Source of the DNA: a virus
Strand: one strand, 5' to 3'
Length of the DNA stretch: 39,496 bases
Virus record (IMG/VR): IMGVR_UViG_3300025030_000250
Coordinates: 1-39,496 of that record
The notes under the pieces were generated by a model. It saw only the letters and a list, made by a program, of their open reading frames with translations, did no database searches and was not told where the DNA came from. Every line of letters starts with the position of its first letter. The stretch's first letter is position 1. This document shows, piece after piece, positions 15,840 through 25,095 of this stretch. The position numbers were made by a program, and so were the translations under genes.

Positions 15840-18800
15840 TGGCCGTCCTAGCGCTTGCGGTCGCCGGTGCTTGGCTTGCACCCGCAGGCTACGCCGCGGT
15901 CGGCTGGGCGGTCGGCTCGGCGATCGGCTCCATGCTCCAAGACCCGACCAAGGTCCAAGGCGCACAGCAGTCGCTGATGGACTTGCGTGTCAGCGGCAGC
16001 GAATACGGCCAGCCTATTCCCTACGTGCGCGGCGCCGCCGCGATCGCGGGACAAATGTGGTGGAATACCGATCGGCGTCCGACGACCACGACGACTACCA
16101 CATCGAGCGGTGGCAAGGGTGGCGGCGGCGTGGAAACGAGCACATCCACGACCACCTACGACATGGATTGTCTGATTGGGCTGACCGACAACGAGATCAT
16201 CGGCATCCGCCGCATCTGGTGGGGCGGTGATCTGATTTATACCGCTGCAGATGATGCTGATGCGGAGAGTCTGGCCGCGAGCGTGGATAGCGAACGCTGG
16301 ACCCGGCTCACGATCTATACCGGCGCATCGGATCAGTTGCCCGATCCGACCTACGAGGCAGCGGTAGGCACCGCAAACGCGCCAGCTTATCGCGGGCGCA
16401 GTTACGTGTTCATCGAATCGCTGAAGCTCGGCCAAAGCGGGCAGGTGCCGAATCTGGTGTTCGAGGTGGTCGTCGACGGTGATTTTGTGCTTCGCCCCAT
16501 ATGGTTGATCGGCGATACCACCGCATCCTACGAACCGCGTGATCCAGCGTACAGCAATCCGTTGGGTTCGTTGGCTGCGGGGCCGACGGAATTTATCGCG
16601 GCAACGCAAGAGATACAGCAGGAAACCCCGTCGTTTCGCCTGCTCGTTTCGCCTGACGGCATCGCGTGGACAGCCCGCGATATCGGCAGCGCGCACATCC
16701 GCATCTATTCGCTGTGCTACGGCGGTGGCCAGTACGTCGCGATGGCCTACAATTGGTCAGCAGGCATCGTCGGCGCATTGCGCTCTTCTGATGGCCTCAC
16801 GTGGAATTGGTCATCCACCGGGATCGTGCAGGCCGCTGGCTGGACGATTGTCATTTACGGCGGCGGTCAGTACGTCGCAATGTTGGGTTTCTCCGGTTCA
16901 GGCGGTTACCGGGCGATGACATCACCCGACGGCATCACATGGACCAAGCGCGCGACACCGGCGCCGGATTCGTGGAACTGGTTGGGCATCGCCTACGGGG
17001 CTGGGATATATGTGGCCGTCTCCATCAACGGGATGATGACCTCCCCTGATGGAATCACGTGGACCACACAGGGACCGTTGGCAAATGCTGTTACGTATGC
17101 CGCGGGACTGTTTGTGGCTGTCAGAAATGCGACGTGCTATTCGTCGGCCGATGGGATCAATTGGACGCAGAGAACCACACCGGACAAACAGTGGACCGCG
17201 ATCACCTACGGCGGCGGATTATTCGTGGCGGTCGCGAACGGCGGCACTGCGGCGGGCAGTCGATCGATGTCGTCGCCCGACGGTATTACGTGGACCGCGG
17301 TCGAAACGCCTGCGGATAACGAATGGCATGAAATCGTATATGCCAACGATTTATTCGTCGCGACCGCGCTGACTGGTTCGGGGAACCGCGCGATGGCCGC
17401 AACGATTGATGCGACGACGATGTCGATTGCGCCGCCAGCCGTCTCCACTGTCGTCTCCGATTTGTGCGTGCGCGCCGGTCTCACTACAGGACAGATCGAC
17501 GTAACCGATCTCGCGAGCATCACGCGCACGGTTGCTTGCTTGCCAATTTCGCAGATCGCGCCCGCACGGCAAGCGCTTGAGCTGCTCATGAGTGCGTACT
17601 TTTTTGAAATAACGATCTCGGACAAACTGTATTTTCGCCCGCGCGGTGCAGCCTCAGTCGCATCAATTCCGTATCTCGACCTGGGCGCAACAATGGGGGA
17701 TGAGCAGCCTGAGCCGCTCGCGCTGCATCGTGCGAACAACCTGGAGTTACCCGCGCAGATCGCGCTGACGTATATCAACGTCGATGAGGACTACCAGACA
17801 GACACGCAGTATTCGGACCGGATGGTTTCCGCGATGGCTGGCACTGTTGAGGCGTTACAGATGGCGCTGGGGCTCACGCCGTCGGAGGCGAAGGCGATTG
17901 CGGACACGATGATGCTCGATCAAGTGGCGGGAGCAACGTCAACCACGATTGCGTTGCTCGGAGATTATTGTCGCCTGGAACCGACCGATACCGTAACGGT
18001 CACCGATGCCGACGGCGTCGAGATTAGTCTGCGCCTGGTGAAAAAAACCGATAGCTATCCGCTGCTCACGTTCGATGCGGTTCTAGACGATGTGTCGGTA
18101 CTTACATCAACAGGAGTCACGAGCACGGATTACACACCTAGCACCGCAGTCGCGCCGGCCGTGAATACGGAAATGGAATTGATGGATATTCCGATCCTGC
18201 AAGATGCGGACAACAATGCGGGTTTCTACGTCGCGACGAAGGGCGATGGCACGACGTACCCAGGCTCGGCCGTTTTCAGCAGCGCAGACGATATCGAGTA
18301 CACGCGCAAAGCGACGATCGAGGAAAGCGCGGTCTTCGGAACATGCACTTCTACGCTAGGCAATTGGACTGGTACCAGAGTGGTCGACGAGACGAATACC
18401 GTGACCGTGAACGTAGGCGATGGCACGCTAGAGAGCAGCACGCGCGCGGCGATCTTGAATAGCCTCAGTACAAACGCGATGCTGATAGGCAGTGAGTTGA
18501 TCCAGTTCATAACCGCGACGCTGGTATCAACTGGCATCTACACGCTCTCCGGACTGCTGCGCGGATGTCGCGGTACGGAATGGGCGATGACCGGGCACGC
18601 GGCGTCCGAGCGCTGCGTGCTGCTACGCGCGGCGGGCTTGCGCCGCGTCGCGATGGCGAATAACGAGCTGGGGCTCGCCCGCTATTACAAGGGCGTGACG
18701 ATCGGGCGGGCGGTGAGCACCGCGACGGCGGAACAATTCACCGACAACGCCGTCGGCCTCAAACCGTTTGCGCCAATCGATTTGCGCGCCGCGCGCGACA

Positions 18801-19099
18801 CATCGAACAACATCACATTCACCTGGCAGCGGCGCACGCGGCTCAGTACGCGCATGATTGGCACGCTCGGAATAAGCGTTCCGCTGGGCGAGGACTCGGA
18901 AGCCTACGAAATCGATATCTACTCCGATGGGACTTATACAACCGTGCTGCGCACGATCACGGCGACGAGCGAGACCGCAAGCTACACCGCCGCTGAACAG
19001 ACGACGGACGGGCTCACACCGGGTGACACCGTGTACTGCCACGCCTATCAACTAAGCGCCCAAATCGGGCGCGGCTACTCATTGGAGCAGGCGGCATGA
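15839..19099 (+). CDS. tail tip hub / host-specificity protein with inserted beta-propeller
   Basis: A 1086-residue J/gp15-type hub. The N-terminus is hydrophobic (AVLALAVAGAWLAPAGYAAV) as in related hubs, followed by SGSEYGQPIPYVRG, WWNTDRRP, a Thr/Ser/Gly-rich loop, and VFIESLKLGQSGQVPNLVFE. Residues about 250-520 are an insert with six copies of a motif S-x-DG-I-x-WT followed by YGGGxFVAV, i.e. beta-propeller (BNR-like) blades. The hub then resumes (VVSDLCVRAGLTTGQIDVTD; Phage-tail_3-type domain; LSGLLRGCRGTEWAMTGH), ending in a fibronectin-like domain (about 985-1086). The propeller is a good candidate for receptor or glycan binding. Confidence 0.8.
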   Translation: MAVLALAVAGAWLAPAGYAAVGWAVGSAIGSMLQDPTKVQGAQQSLMDLRVSGSEYGQPIPYVRGAAAIAGQMWWNTDRRPTTTTTTTSSGGKGGGGVETSTSTTTYDMDCLIGLTDNEIIGIRRIWWGGDLIYTAADDADAESLAASVDSERWTRLTIYTGASDQLPDPTYEAAVGTANAPAYRGRSYVFIESLKLGQSGQVPNLVFEVVVDGDFVLRPIWLIGDTTASYEPRDPAYSNPLGSLAAGPTEFIAATQEIQQETPSFRLLVSPDGIAWTARDIGSAHIRIYSLCYGGGQYVAMAYNWSAGIVGALRSSDGLTWNWSSTGIVQAAGWTIVIYGGGQYVAMLGFSGSGGYRAMTSPDGITWTKRATPAPDSWNWLGIAYGAGIYVAVSINGMMTSPDGITWTTQGPLANAVTYAAGLFVAVRNATCYSSADGINWTQRTTPDKQWTAITYGGGLFVAVANGGTAAGSRSMSSPDGITWTAVETPADNEWHEIVYANDLFVATALTGSGNRAMAATIDATTMSIAPPAVSTVVSDLCVRAGLTTGQIDVTDLASITRTVACLPISQIAPARQALELLMSAYFFEITISDKLYFRPRGAASVASIPYLDLGATMGDEQPEPLALHRANNLELPAQIALTYINVDEDYQTDTQYSDRMVSAMAGTVEALQMALGLTPSEAKAIADTMMLDQVAGATSTTIALLGDYCRLEPTDTVTVTDADGVEISLRLVKKTDSYPLLTFDAVLDDVSVLTSTGVTSTDYTPSTAVAPAVNTEMELMDIPILQDADNNAGFYVATKGDGTTYPGSAVFSSADDIEYTRKATIEESAVFGTCTSTLGNWTGTRVVDETNTVTVNVGDGTLESSTRAAILNSLSTNAMLIGSELIQFITATLVSTGIYTLSGLLRGCRGTEWAMTGHAASERCVLLRAAGLRRVAMANNELGLARYYKGVTIGRAVSTATAEQFTDNAVGLKPFAPIDLRAARDTSNNITFTWQRRTRLSTRMIGTLGISVPLGEDSEAYEIDIYSDGTYTTVLRTITATSETASYTAAEQTTDGLTPGDTVYCHAYQLSAQIGRGYSLEQAA

Positions 19100-20673
19100 A
19101 CCTACAGACTATCAATGCTTCGGCCTCGCCCGAGGTGCAGATCAATGAAAATTTCGAGACGCTCGATTTCGCGAGCGTCTATGGCAAACGCCCAGCGGCG
19201 ACAAGCGGCCTCACCTGGGGCTATTACGGCGGCCGCTGGAGCGGTTTTGCGATCACCGCGGACGTGCTGACGCTCACTGGCGCGAGCACGAATTACCTCT
19301 CCGTATTGCGCTCCTCGGGAGTAATCAGCACCAGCACGGCGACAACGAACTGGGATAACACGACGCTCTATGCCCGCGTGTATAAGCTCACCACGGCGGG
19401 CGGTGCCGTGACCGCGGTGGAAGATCATCGCGCTGGTGCATATGGCGTATTTACGAGCGGTGATGGCGACGTTGTTGGCCCAGCGTCAGCGACTGCTGAT
19501 GATTTGGCGCGCTTCGACGGTACGACCGGAAAATTAATCAAAGCCGGCATCGCGCTGAGCACGAGCACGACGCTCGCCGAAGATAGCGACGCTGTCGTCG
19601 CTACCCAAAAAGCAGTCAAAGCCTACGCCGATGCGCTGATCTCGACCGCGGATGCGATGGTGTACAAAGGTGCGACAGACTGCTCGACAAATCCCAATTA
19701 CCCTGCGGCGGATGCCGGGCACACGTATCGCGTGAGCGTGGCGGGCAAGATCGGCGGCGCGAGCGGCAAGGTTGTCGAAGTCGGCGATTGGTTTATTTGT
19801 AATACCGATTCGACCGCGGGCGGGGCTGAGGCCGCTGTCGGGACGTACTGGAATGTGATCCAGACGAACCTGGATGGCGCGGTGATCGGTCCCGCGAGTG
19901 CGACGGGAGATGCGGTCGTGTTGTTCGACGGCACGACCGGCAAATTGATCAAGGGTGGGGGTGCGCTAGGCACCGCCGCATTCGCCGCCACCGGCGATTT
20001 TGCGACCGCCGCACAGGGTGCGCTTGCCGATACCGCGTTACAGGCAGCGGCCATTGGTGTTTCTGTGCAGGCGTGGGATGCGCAGCTCGACAGTTTGTCG
20101 GCGGCAACGGCCAACGGCGTATCGCTCATTACGGCCGCTAATTACGCCGCGATGCGAGCGCTGCTCGATCTTGAGGCAGGGACTGATTTTTATTCGATCG
20201 CTGCTGCTGACTCGGCATTTGCCACTGCCGCGCAGGGGGCACTAGCGGACACGGCATTACAGACTGCTGTGGACGGCACGCCTGCATCAGATCATACAGC
20301 GAGCGGGCCGCAGACCAATACATTCGCGGCGGGCGCATCGATCACCGTGATGGACCTGGTGTATCTCGGGGCGGCCGGGAAATGGTTAGCCACTGATGCG
20401 AGTGCAGCGGCAACCGGATCGGGGCTGCTCGCGATCTCACTGGAAACGAAGGCCGATACCGAGGCAATGAATGTTGCGCTGCCAGGTACGTTTGTGCGCG
20501 ATGATACCTGGGCATGGACCGTTGGCGCGCCGCTGTATATGTCTGAGACCGCAGCGGCGATCACCGAGACGCAGCCGACAACCACGGACGCGGTGATTCG
20601 CGTGGTTGGTTTTGCGGTGACAGCGGACGTGATGTATTTCAATCCGTCACCGGATTACATCACTCATGTGTAG
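19096..20673 (+). CDS. tail fibre protein 1
   Basis: A 525-residue protein overlapping the hub stop by 4 nt. The first 110 residues (NLQTINASASPEVQINENFE, WGYYGGRW) look like the hub-attachment domain of siphophage fibres. The rest is repetitive: VxGPASAT followed by FDGTTGKLIK twice, and FATAAQGALADTALQ twice, typical of fibrous trimeric shafts. The C-terminal part resembles a small capping domain. Likely binds the cell surface. Confidence 0.75.
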   Translation: MNLQTINASASPEVQINENFETLDFASVYGKRPAATSGLTWGYYGGRWSGFAITADVLTLTGASTNYLSVLRSSGVISTSTATTNWDNTTLYARVYKLTTAGGAVTAVEDHRAGAYGVFTSGDGDVVGPASATADDLARFDGTTGKLIKAGIALSTSTTLAEDSDAVVATQKAVKAYADALISTADAMVYKGATDCSTNPNYPAADAGHTYRVSVAGKIGGASGKVVEVGDWFICNTDSTAGGAEAAVGTYWNVIQTNLDGAVIGPASATGDAVVLFDGTTGKLIKGGGALGTAAFAATGDFATAAQGALADTALQAAAIGVSVQAWDAQLDSLSAATANGVSLITAANYAAMRALLDLEAGTDFYSIAAADSAFATAAQGALADTALQTAVDGTPASDHTASGPQTNTFAAGASITVMDLVYLGAAGKWLATDASAAATGSGLLAISLETKADTEAMNVALPGTFVRDDTWAWTVGAPLYMSETAAAITETQPTTTDAVIRVVGFAVTADVMYFNPSPDYITHV

Positions 20674-20953
20674 TAGACAGATAGCGGCGCTGGCGGCGCT
20701 CCTGTTGCTGTTCGCTTGCTCGCGCACCGACGAGGGCGCGATCAAGGTGCAGTGGGTGGAGTTAGACGATGTGTCGGTCGAGTGCAAGGACGGTCCGTGG
20801 GTGGTCGCCGGGTGCTATAGGTGGAATGGGGATACGTGCTACGTGTTCACGGGTAAGCCAAAGTCGGAGACCGACAAGGCGGTGCACATGGCGCTGGGGC
20901 ACGAGGTCCGTCATTGCTTTCGGGGCGAGTTTCACGCGAGGCTGAGTTACTGA
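20666..20953 (+). CDS. small lipoprotein with HExxH motif
   Basis: A 95-residue protein whose ATG lies 8 nt inside the upstream gene. It has a short basic start, a hydrophobic helix (about 6-17) and a lipobox (LLFAC, Cys18), so it is probably a lipoprotein. Near the end stands LGHEVRHCF (His79-Glu80-Val-Arg-His83), the zinc-binding HExxH motif of metalloproteases, with a further His90. Four other cysteines could form disulfides. Lying between two fibre genes, it may be a late-expressed envelope protein or a tail component; substrate unknown. Confidence 0.6.
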   Translation: MCSRQIAALAALLLLFACSRTDEGAIKVQWVELDDVSVECKDGPWVVAGCYRWNGDTCYVFTGKPKSETDKAVHMALGHEVRHCFRGEFHARLSY

Positions 20954-20954
20954 G

Positions 20955-23045
20955 ATGGCAAATAAATATTGGGTCGGCGGAGCGGGCACGCTAGACGGCG
21001 CTACGACTACACACATTTCAGACTCGGATGGTGGTGCTGGAGGGGCAGCATATCCGGCTACCACGGATGATTTTTATGTGACCGCTTCATCGGGTACATT
21101 CCCGTTTACTTTGACGTTAAGCGTAAGTCCGACGTTTGCTTCATTCAACGCTGCTGCGAGTAGCGCTATCGCCCGCCTTTTGCTCGCATCTTCTGTTGTA
21201 GGTACACAGCGCACTATCACCGCAGCCGCAGTCAGCCTGACCGATGTGGACTTCACCGACATCACGGGCGCGGGGGCTGCCGCGCCGTTCACCGGCACGC
21301 GCCTCGGTAACGCAGCAGGGAACTCGGGCATCACCTTTACCACTGCGGCTGACAAGTTCTACGTCGGCAACACCGCGAACTGGAACGGCACGGTCTGGGC
21401 GTTGACGAGTGGCGGGGCAGCCGGGGCTGATAATTTCCCGCTGCCGCAGGATACGGCATATCTCGACGCCAATTCATTTTCGGCCAACGGACAGACGCTT
21501 ACCATCAACGGCGCGTTTCGGCTTCCGTCTATCGTTGCCTCGGGCACAGACCAGACGTACACGATAGCGACGGGCACCAATGCGCCGACGCTGTACGGCT
21601 CGGCCTACACCCTCGACTCCAACGCGACGGTTTCAGGCACCGGAGCGCTCACCTTCAGCGGTCGCAACACGCAGACGATTACGAGCGCAGGGAAGTCGTG
21701 GACGCAGCCGTTCACGATTAATTCCATTGGCGGGACGGTAATGCTTGGAGATGCGCTAACGCTGCCGAGTACGCTGACATTTACCCAGACGAATGGAACA
21801 TTGAACCTCAATGGGCAGATACTAAGTATTGGCTATATGGTGCGTAACAGCGCAGCAGATGTTGCGCCGATGGTTGGCAATGGCGGGGCGATTACCATTA
21901 CCGGCATGAATGCAACTGTCTGGAGTGGGGGGAGAAATCCATCTGATGAGATTAATGTAACCTTGACAGGAAACGGATCAAACGTGGCGACGTTCGGCGG
22001 TTTAATTAATTCGAATATTAACATGGCGTTTACTGCGGGGGCAATCACTTTTTCTAATGGGGGTGTCGGAAATCTTGACTTCACTGGTGCAATAAGTTGG
22101 GCAAATCCGAATTTCGGCTTGACGATATATGGCAGTCTTATCTTTCCTGCTGGGTTTACTCTGACGGCGGGCACTGGACTTGTGACAATGGCCGCGACGA
22201 GTGGGACACAAGTACTCACTACCAACGGGGTGATTTATGATCGGCCTTTCACCATCAACGCCCCCGGCGCGACAGTACAACTCGCGGATAATCTCACACT
22301 CGGCAGCACGAGGACGCTCACTCACACGGCAGGAACGATTGACCTAGCGGGGCAGACTCTAAGCACTGGCCGACTGGCAACATCAGGTAGTACAGCGAGA
22401 ACGCTTACCGACTCCGTTGGCGCAGGCAAGATCGCCACGACAGACACGACAGCGGCAACAGTGTTTGATGCGACGACGGTAACGAATCTGACTATTGACC
22501 GCACGAACCCTTGGAGCATAGAGATAGGCGGGGACACGACGAATATTCGCACGATGAACCTCGGTGCCGGAAAAACGTGGCCCGCTATCAGTTTCACGAA
22601 CACGACGGCTAGTGGTGAGCTTGACCTGGTTTCCAGCGGCGTGGCGACAGTAATCAAGAGCCTCACCGTGAGTACACCGCCGCAGACAATCAAACGGACT
22701 GCTGGGACAACGATTACAGTTGAGGATGAGAATGGATTCCCGAGCGGGACGGCAGGCAATCTCGTTACCGTCGGCAGTATCACTGCGGCGACGCATACCT
22801 GGACGAAATCCGGTGGTGGGCTGGTATCGCGAGACTATTTGTCGATCAGTAGATCAACTGCGACACCTGCTGATACGTGGTACGCCGGTGCGAATTCAAC
22901 GGACGGGCTAAACAATTCTGGGTGGACGTTCGCAGCGCCGCCGACAACGGATGTGAAAACATTCAACGGAGTTATCTACGCTTCGGTGAAAACAGTTAAT
23001 GGTCTGGCAATCGCAAGCGTGAAAACGCGAAACGGATTGGCGTAA
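20955..23045 (+). CDS. tail fibre-like beta-helix protein 2
   Basis: A 696-residue protein one base after the lipoprotein. It opens with ANKYWVGGAGTLDGATTTH, seen in phage fibre-like proteins, and most of the body is Thr/Ser/Gly/Asn-rich with repeated short beta strands (LTLNGAF, TINSIGGTV, LGDALTLPSTLT), the pattern of a right-handed beta-helix. The end has WYAGANSTDGLNNSGWTF and then three 11-residue repeats VKTxNGxxxAS. Likely surface adhesin or fibre, possibly carbohydrate binding. The sequence is less GC-rich than neighbours, suggesting exchange. Confidence 0.6.
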   Translation: MANKYWVGGAGTLDGATTTHISDSDGGAGGAAYPATTDDFYVTASSGTFPFTLTLSVSPTFASFNAAASSAIARLLLASSVVGTQRTITAAAVSLTDVDFTDITGAGAAAPFTGTRLGNAAGNSGITFTTAADKFYVGNTANWNGTVWALTSGGAAGADNFPLPQDTAYLDANSFSANGQTLTINGAFRLPSIVASGTDQTYTIATGTNAPTLYGSAYTLDSNATVSGTGALTFSGRNTQTITSAGKSWTQPFTINSIGGTVMLGDALTLPSTLTFTQTNGTLNLNGQILSIGYMVRNSAADVAPMVGNGGAITITGMNATVWSGGRNPSDEINVTLTGNGSNVATFGGLINSNINMAFTAGAITFSNGGVGNLDFTGAISWANPNFGLTIYGSLIFPAGFTLTAGTGLVTMAATSGTQVLTTNGVIYDRPFTINAPGATVQLADNLTLGSTRTLTHTAGTIDLAGQTLSTGRLATSGSTARTLTDSVGAGKIATTDTTAATVFDATTVTNLTIDRTNPWSIEIGGDTTNIRTMNLGAGKTWPAISFTNTTASGELDLVSSGVATVIKSLTVSTPPQTIKRTAGTTITVEDENGFPSGTAGNLVTVGSITAATHTWTKSGGGLVSRDYLSISRSTATPADTWYAGANSTDGLNNSGWTFAAPPTTDVKTFNGVIYASVKTVNGLAIASVKTRNGLA

Positions 23046-23062
23046 CGCGAAAGGAACGCGAC

Positions 23063-23305
23063 ATGGAACTACAAGAGCTATTCAACGCAGCCATCGCAAT
23101 AATTCTCCTGTTGAGCGGGATTCTTCTAAAGTCGATCTACGACGCCATCAAGGACCTCCGGCGCTCGGACGGCGAAATCCACGAGAGGATTAACGCGATA
23201 CCCAATATCTATAGGCGGCGGGAAGATTCAATCTCATTCGAGAGCAGAATTGAAGCAGCCCTAGTTCGGATCGAGGCGAAACTCGATAGCAAGGCGGACA
23301 AGTGA
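23063..23305 (+). CDS. single-TM coiled-coil protein (holin or i-spanin-like)
   Basis: An 80-residue protein with a strong ribosome site (AAAGGAACGCGAC). One membrane helix at about 8-24 (NAAIAIILLLSGILLKS) is followed by a charged helical tail (ESRIEAALVRIEAKLDSKAD). It precedes an overlapping tiny lipoprotein, the lysozyme and a holin. A TM plus coil followed by an overlapping lipoprotein resembles an i-spanin/o-spanin pair, but the positive charges after the helix argue for a cytoplasmic C-terminus, so this remains open. Confidence 0.55.
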   Translation: MELQELFNAAIAIILLLSGILLKSIYDAIKDLRRSDGEIHERINAIPNIYRRREDSISFESRIEAALVRIEAKLDSKADK

Positions 23306-23478
23306 AAATCGCCTTGATCATCCTATTGCTCACCGGCTGCGTTAATGCGCCCGAGCGCGCGCTGTCTCCGGAGCAGGATGCCGCAATCGGAAAGTATTGC
23401 GCAGCGGTCGAGTGCGTAGTCGTGCCGGCGCCTATCATGCGGCAGATGCTCGAAGCGTTGAAAGGACGCGCGCTATGA
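23302..23478 (+). CDS. tiny lipoprotein, possible o-spanin (Rz1-like)
   Basis: A 58-residue frame with GTG start overlapping the previous stop (GTGA) and ending on the lysozyme start (ATGA). The product begins KIALIILLLTGC, a lipoprotein signal with lipobox LTGC (Cys13), and has two further Cys (KYCAAVEC). A short lipoprotein inside a lysis cassette suggests an outer-membrane spanin. Overlaps on both sides make it a real gene despite its size. Confidence 0.65.
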   Translation: MKIALIILLLTGCVNAPERALSPEQDAAIGKYCAAVECVVVPAPIMRQMLEALKGRAL

Positions 23479-23885
23479 CTTACATCGAGATAGTAACGGC
23501 GCAGTTGCGCGTTGATGAGGGTGTGCGCGCAAAGCCATACCGCGACACCGTGGGAAAGTTGACCATCGGCGTAGGGCGCAACCTCGACGACGTCGGACTG
23601 CGCCCGGATGAAATCGACTACCTGCTGGCAAATGATGTGCGCGTAGCAAAGGATACCGCTGAGACCCTATTCGCCAATTTCCACGCATTGTCCGACGAGC
23701 GCAAAGCCGTATTGATCAATATGGCTCTCAACCTCGGGCAGACGCGCCTGGCCAAGTTTGCCCGATTCCGTGCCGCCGTCACCACGGGAAACTTCGCGCT
23801 TGCCGCGATCGAAATGCTAGACTCGGCGTGGGCGGTGCAGGTCGGCGATCGCGCCAATCGGCTTGCTGAAAAAATGAAGGGGTGA
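23475..23885 (+). CDS. endolysin, T4-type lysozyme (GH24)
   Basis: A 136-residue muramidase. The catalytic triad is visible with exact T4 lysozyme spacing: Glu15, Asp24, Thr30 in DEGVRAKPYRDTVGKLTIGV. ALSDERKAVLINMALNLGQ and AWAVQVGDRANRLAEKM are the conserved C-terminal helices. It lacks a signal peptide, so release to the wall should depend on the adjacent holin. The start at 23475 overlaps the preceding stop and gives the normal N-terminus. Confidence 0.92.
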   Translation: MTYIEIVTAQLRVDEGVRAKPYRDTVGKLTIGVGRNLDDVGLRPDEIDYLLANDVRVAKDTAETLFANFHALSDERKAVLINMALNLGQTRLAKFARFRAAVTTGNFALAAIEMLDSAWAVQVGDRANRLAEKMKG

Positions 23886-23888
23886 GAT

Positions 23889-24320
23889 ATGAATCCACTA
23901 TTGCTAGGCCCATTATTTGATTTGGGCAAATCCCTGATCGAGCGCATTTTTCCGGACAAGATCGCCCAGGCCGCTGAGCGCGCGCAGGCTGAAATGGCCT
24001 TGGCTACTCTCGCTCAGGATGGAAAACTCAGAGAGTTGGGTATCCAAATGTCCGCTATCGTGGCTGAGGCGCAATCTGCCGACCCGTGGACATCGAGGGC
24101 AAGGCCTTCGTTTTTGTACGTCATCTACATCATGATTTTGCTGGGCGTGCCTATGGGCGTCCTTAGCGCGTTCCGGCCCGAGTTGGCTACCCTGATAGCT
24201 TCTGGCTTGCAACAGTGGCTTGCTGCCATCCCGGATAGCCTCTGGGCGCTGTTCGGCGCGGGGTATCTCGGCTACAGCGGCGCCAGAATGTGGGAAAAGG
24301 GTAAAGGCGTAGCAAAGTGA
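23889..24320 (+). CDS. 3TM holin (GTA-type)
   Basis: A 143-residue protein just after the lysozyme. It has an amphipathic N-terminal part, a helical charged segment (KIAQAAERAQAEMALATLAQ), then SADPWTSRARPSFLYVIYIM and two further hydrophobic helices (LASGLQQWLAAIPDSLWALF, GAGYLGYSGARMWEK). This is the layout of the holin of 3TMs family used for release of gene transfer agents and by siphophages. It should form inner-membrane lesions that let the lysozyme out. Last gene of the late operon. Confidence 0.85.
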   Translation: MNPLLLGPLFDLGKSLIERIFPDKIAQAAERAQAEMALATLAQDGKLRELGIQMSAIVAEAQSADPWTSRARPSFLYVIYIMILLGVPMGVLSAFRPELATLIASGLQQWLAAIPDSLWALFGAGYLGYSGARMWEKGKGVAK

Positions 24321-24346
24321 TACATTCACGAGCGGCAGAAGCGGCG

Positions 24347-24550
24347 CTAATCGTTTCCGCCTAGCCGTGCGCACTTCTTACATTGCGTTGACCCCGGCCT
24401 GGGCGCTACCGCGAACCCTGGATTAATCTCCAGTCCGCAGGGAGTCGTGAACAGCGCTGACGTGTCCGTCGTGCGCGGCATCAGATGCGACACCCATTTG
24501 ATGCTTGGGTGTTGCGTGCTTATCGGGACACGCCATGCCAGTTTTTTCAT
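24347..24550 (-). CDS. small Cys-containing early protein
   Basis: A 67-residue minus-strand protein, the last gene of the early operon. SHLMPRTTDTSALFTTPCGL and CKKCARLGG give a Cys38...Cys57-x2-Cys60 arrangement with nearby His, the shape of the short zinc-ribbon proteins common in phage early regions. Its ATG overlaps the stop of the upstream gene. It converges with the holin gene across a 26-bp gap. Confidence 0.6.
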   Translation of the reverse strand: MKKLAWRVPISTQHPSIKWVSHLMPRTTDTSALFTTPCGLEINPGFAVAPRPGSTQCKKCARLGGND

Positions 24551-24855
24551 AGGTCCCCCGCCTCTTGGTGAGCCTGTTCCTGATACATTTCTTCCTCTTG
24601 CTGGCGCTCGTACTCGCGGTTGCGCTGTCTCTGTTCCTCGCGCCGCTGTTCGACCATTTCTTCCTCGCGCCGTTCTTCCTCGCGCCGTTCTTCCTGCCTA
24701 CGTTCGTTCTCTCGTTGCAAGCGGTCGAACTCATTTGCGTAAGCGCGTTGATCGTCGCGTCCATAACGGTCGTACATATCTCTGTCTTTTCTGCCTCGCC
24801 ACGCGAAGTCGTGTTCAGCCTGCTTTTTGGCGTCAACTTCACTAAAATAACTCAT
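24547..24855 (-). CDS. Glu/Arg-rich coiled-coil protein
   Basis: A 102-residue protein with a strong ribosome site (AAAGGAGGAGAA). After MSYFSEVDAKKQAEHDFAWRG it is an almost uninterrupted highly charged helix (EERREEERREEEMVEQRREE), a long single alpha-helix or coiled coil. No enzymatic motif. The opposite strand is also open here only because of the biased codons. Confidence 0.65.
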   Translation of the reverse strand: MSYFSEVDAKKQAEHDFAWRGRKDRDMYDRYGRDDQRAYANEFDRLQRENERRQEERREEERREEEMVEQRREEQRQRNREYERQQEEEMYQEQAHQEAGDL

Positions 24856-24870
24856 TTCTCCTCCTTTCCG

Positions 24871-25095
24871 TCAGTCGGCGGTGCCGGTAGGTCCCGCAGA
24901 TGTGGCCACCAGTGCGAGCCTGGCTTCAAGTTGCAAAATCTTTCCAACCGCCTTGATCTGCCAGGCTTCGAGTTCCTTCACTCTGGATTCTGCAGCTTCT
25001 GCGCGGAGCCGTTCCCGATCCCGCTGGGCTACAGTAGTTTCCACATCATATTTTGCCTCGCGACGACCTAATATCCTATCGCTCTTGTCAGTCAT
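24871..25095 (-). CDS. small coiled-coil protein
   Basis: A 74-residue protein overlapping the upstream gene by 4 nt (ATGA). Heptad-like helices (REAKYDVETTVAQRDRERLR, AESRVKELEAWQIKAVGKIL) followed by a short Gly/Pro tail. Not recognised beyond being a phage early coiled-coil protein; it may partner with the neighbouring helical protein. Confidence 0.6.
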   Translation of the reverse strand: MTDKSDRILGRREAKYDVETTVAQRDRERLRAEAAESRVKELEAWQIKAVGKILQLEARLALVATSAGPTGTAD

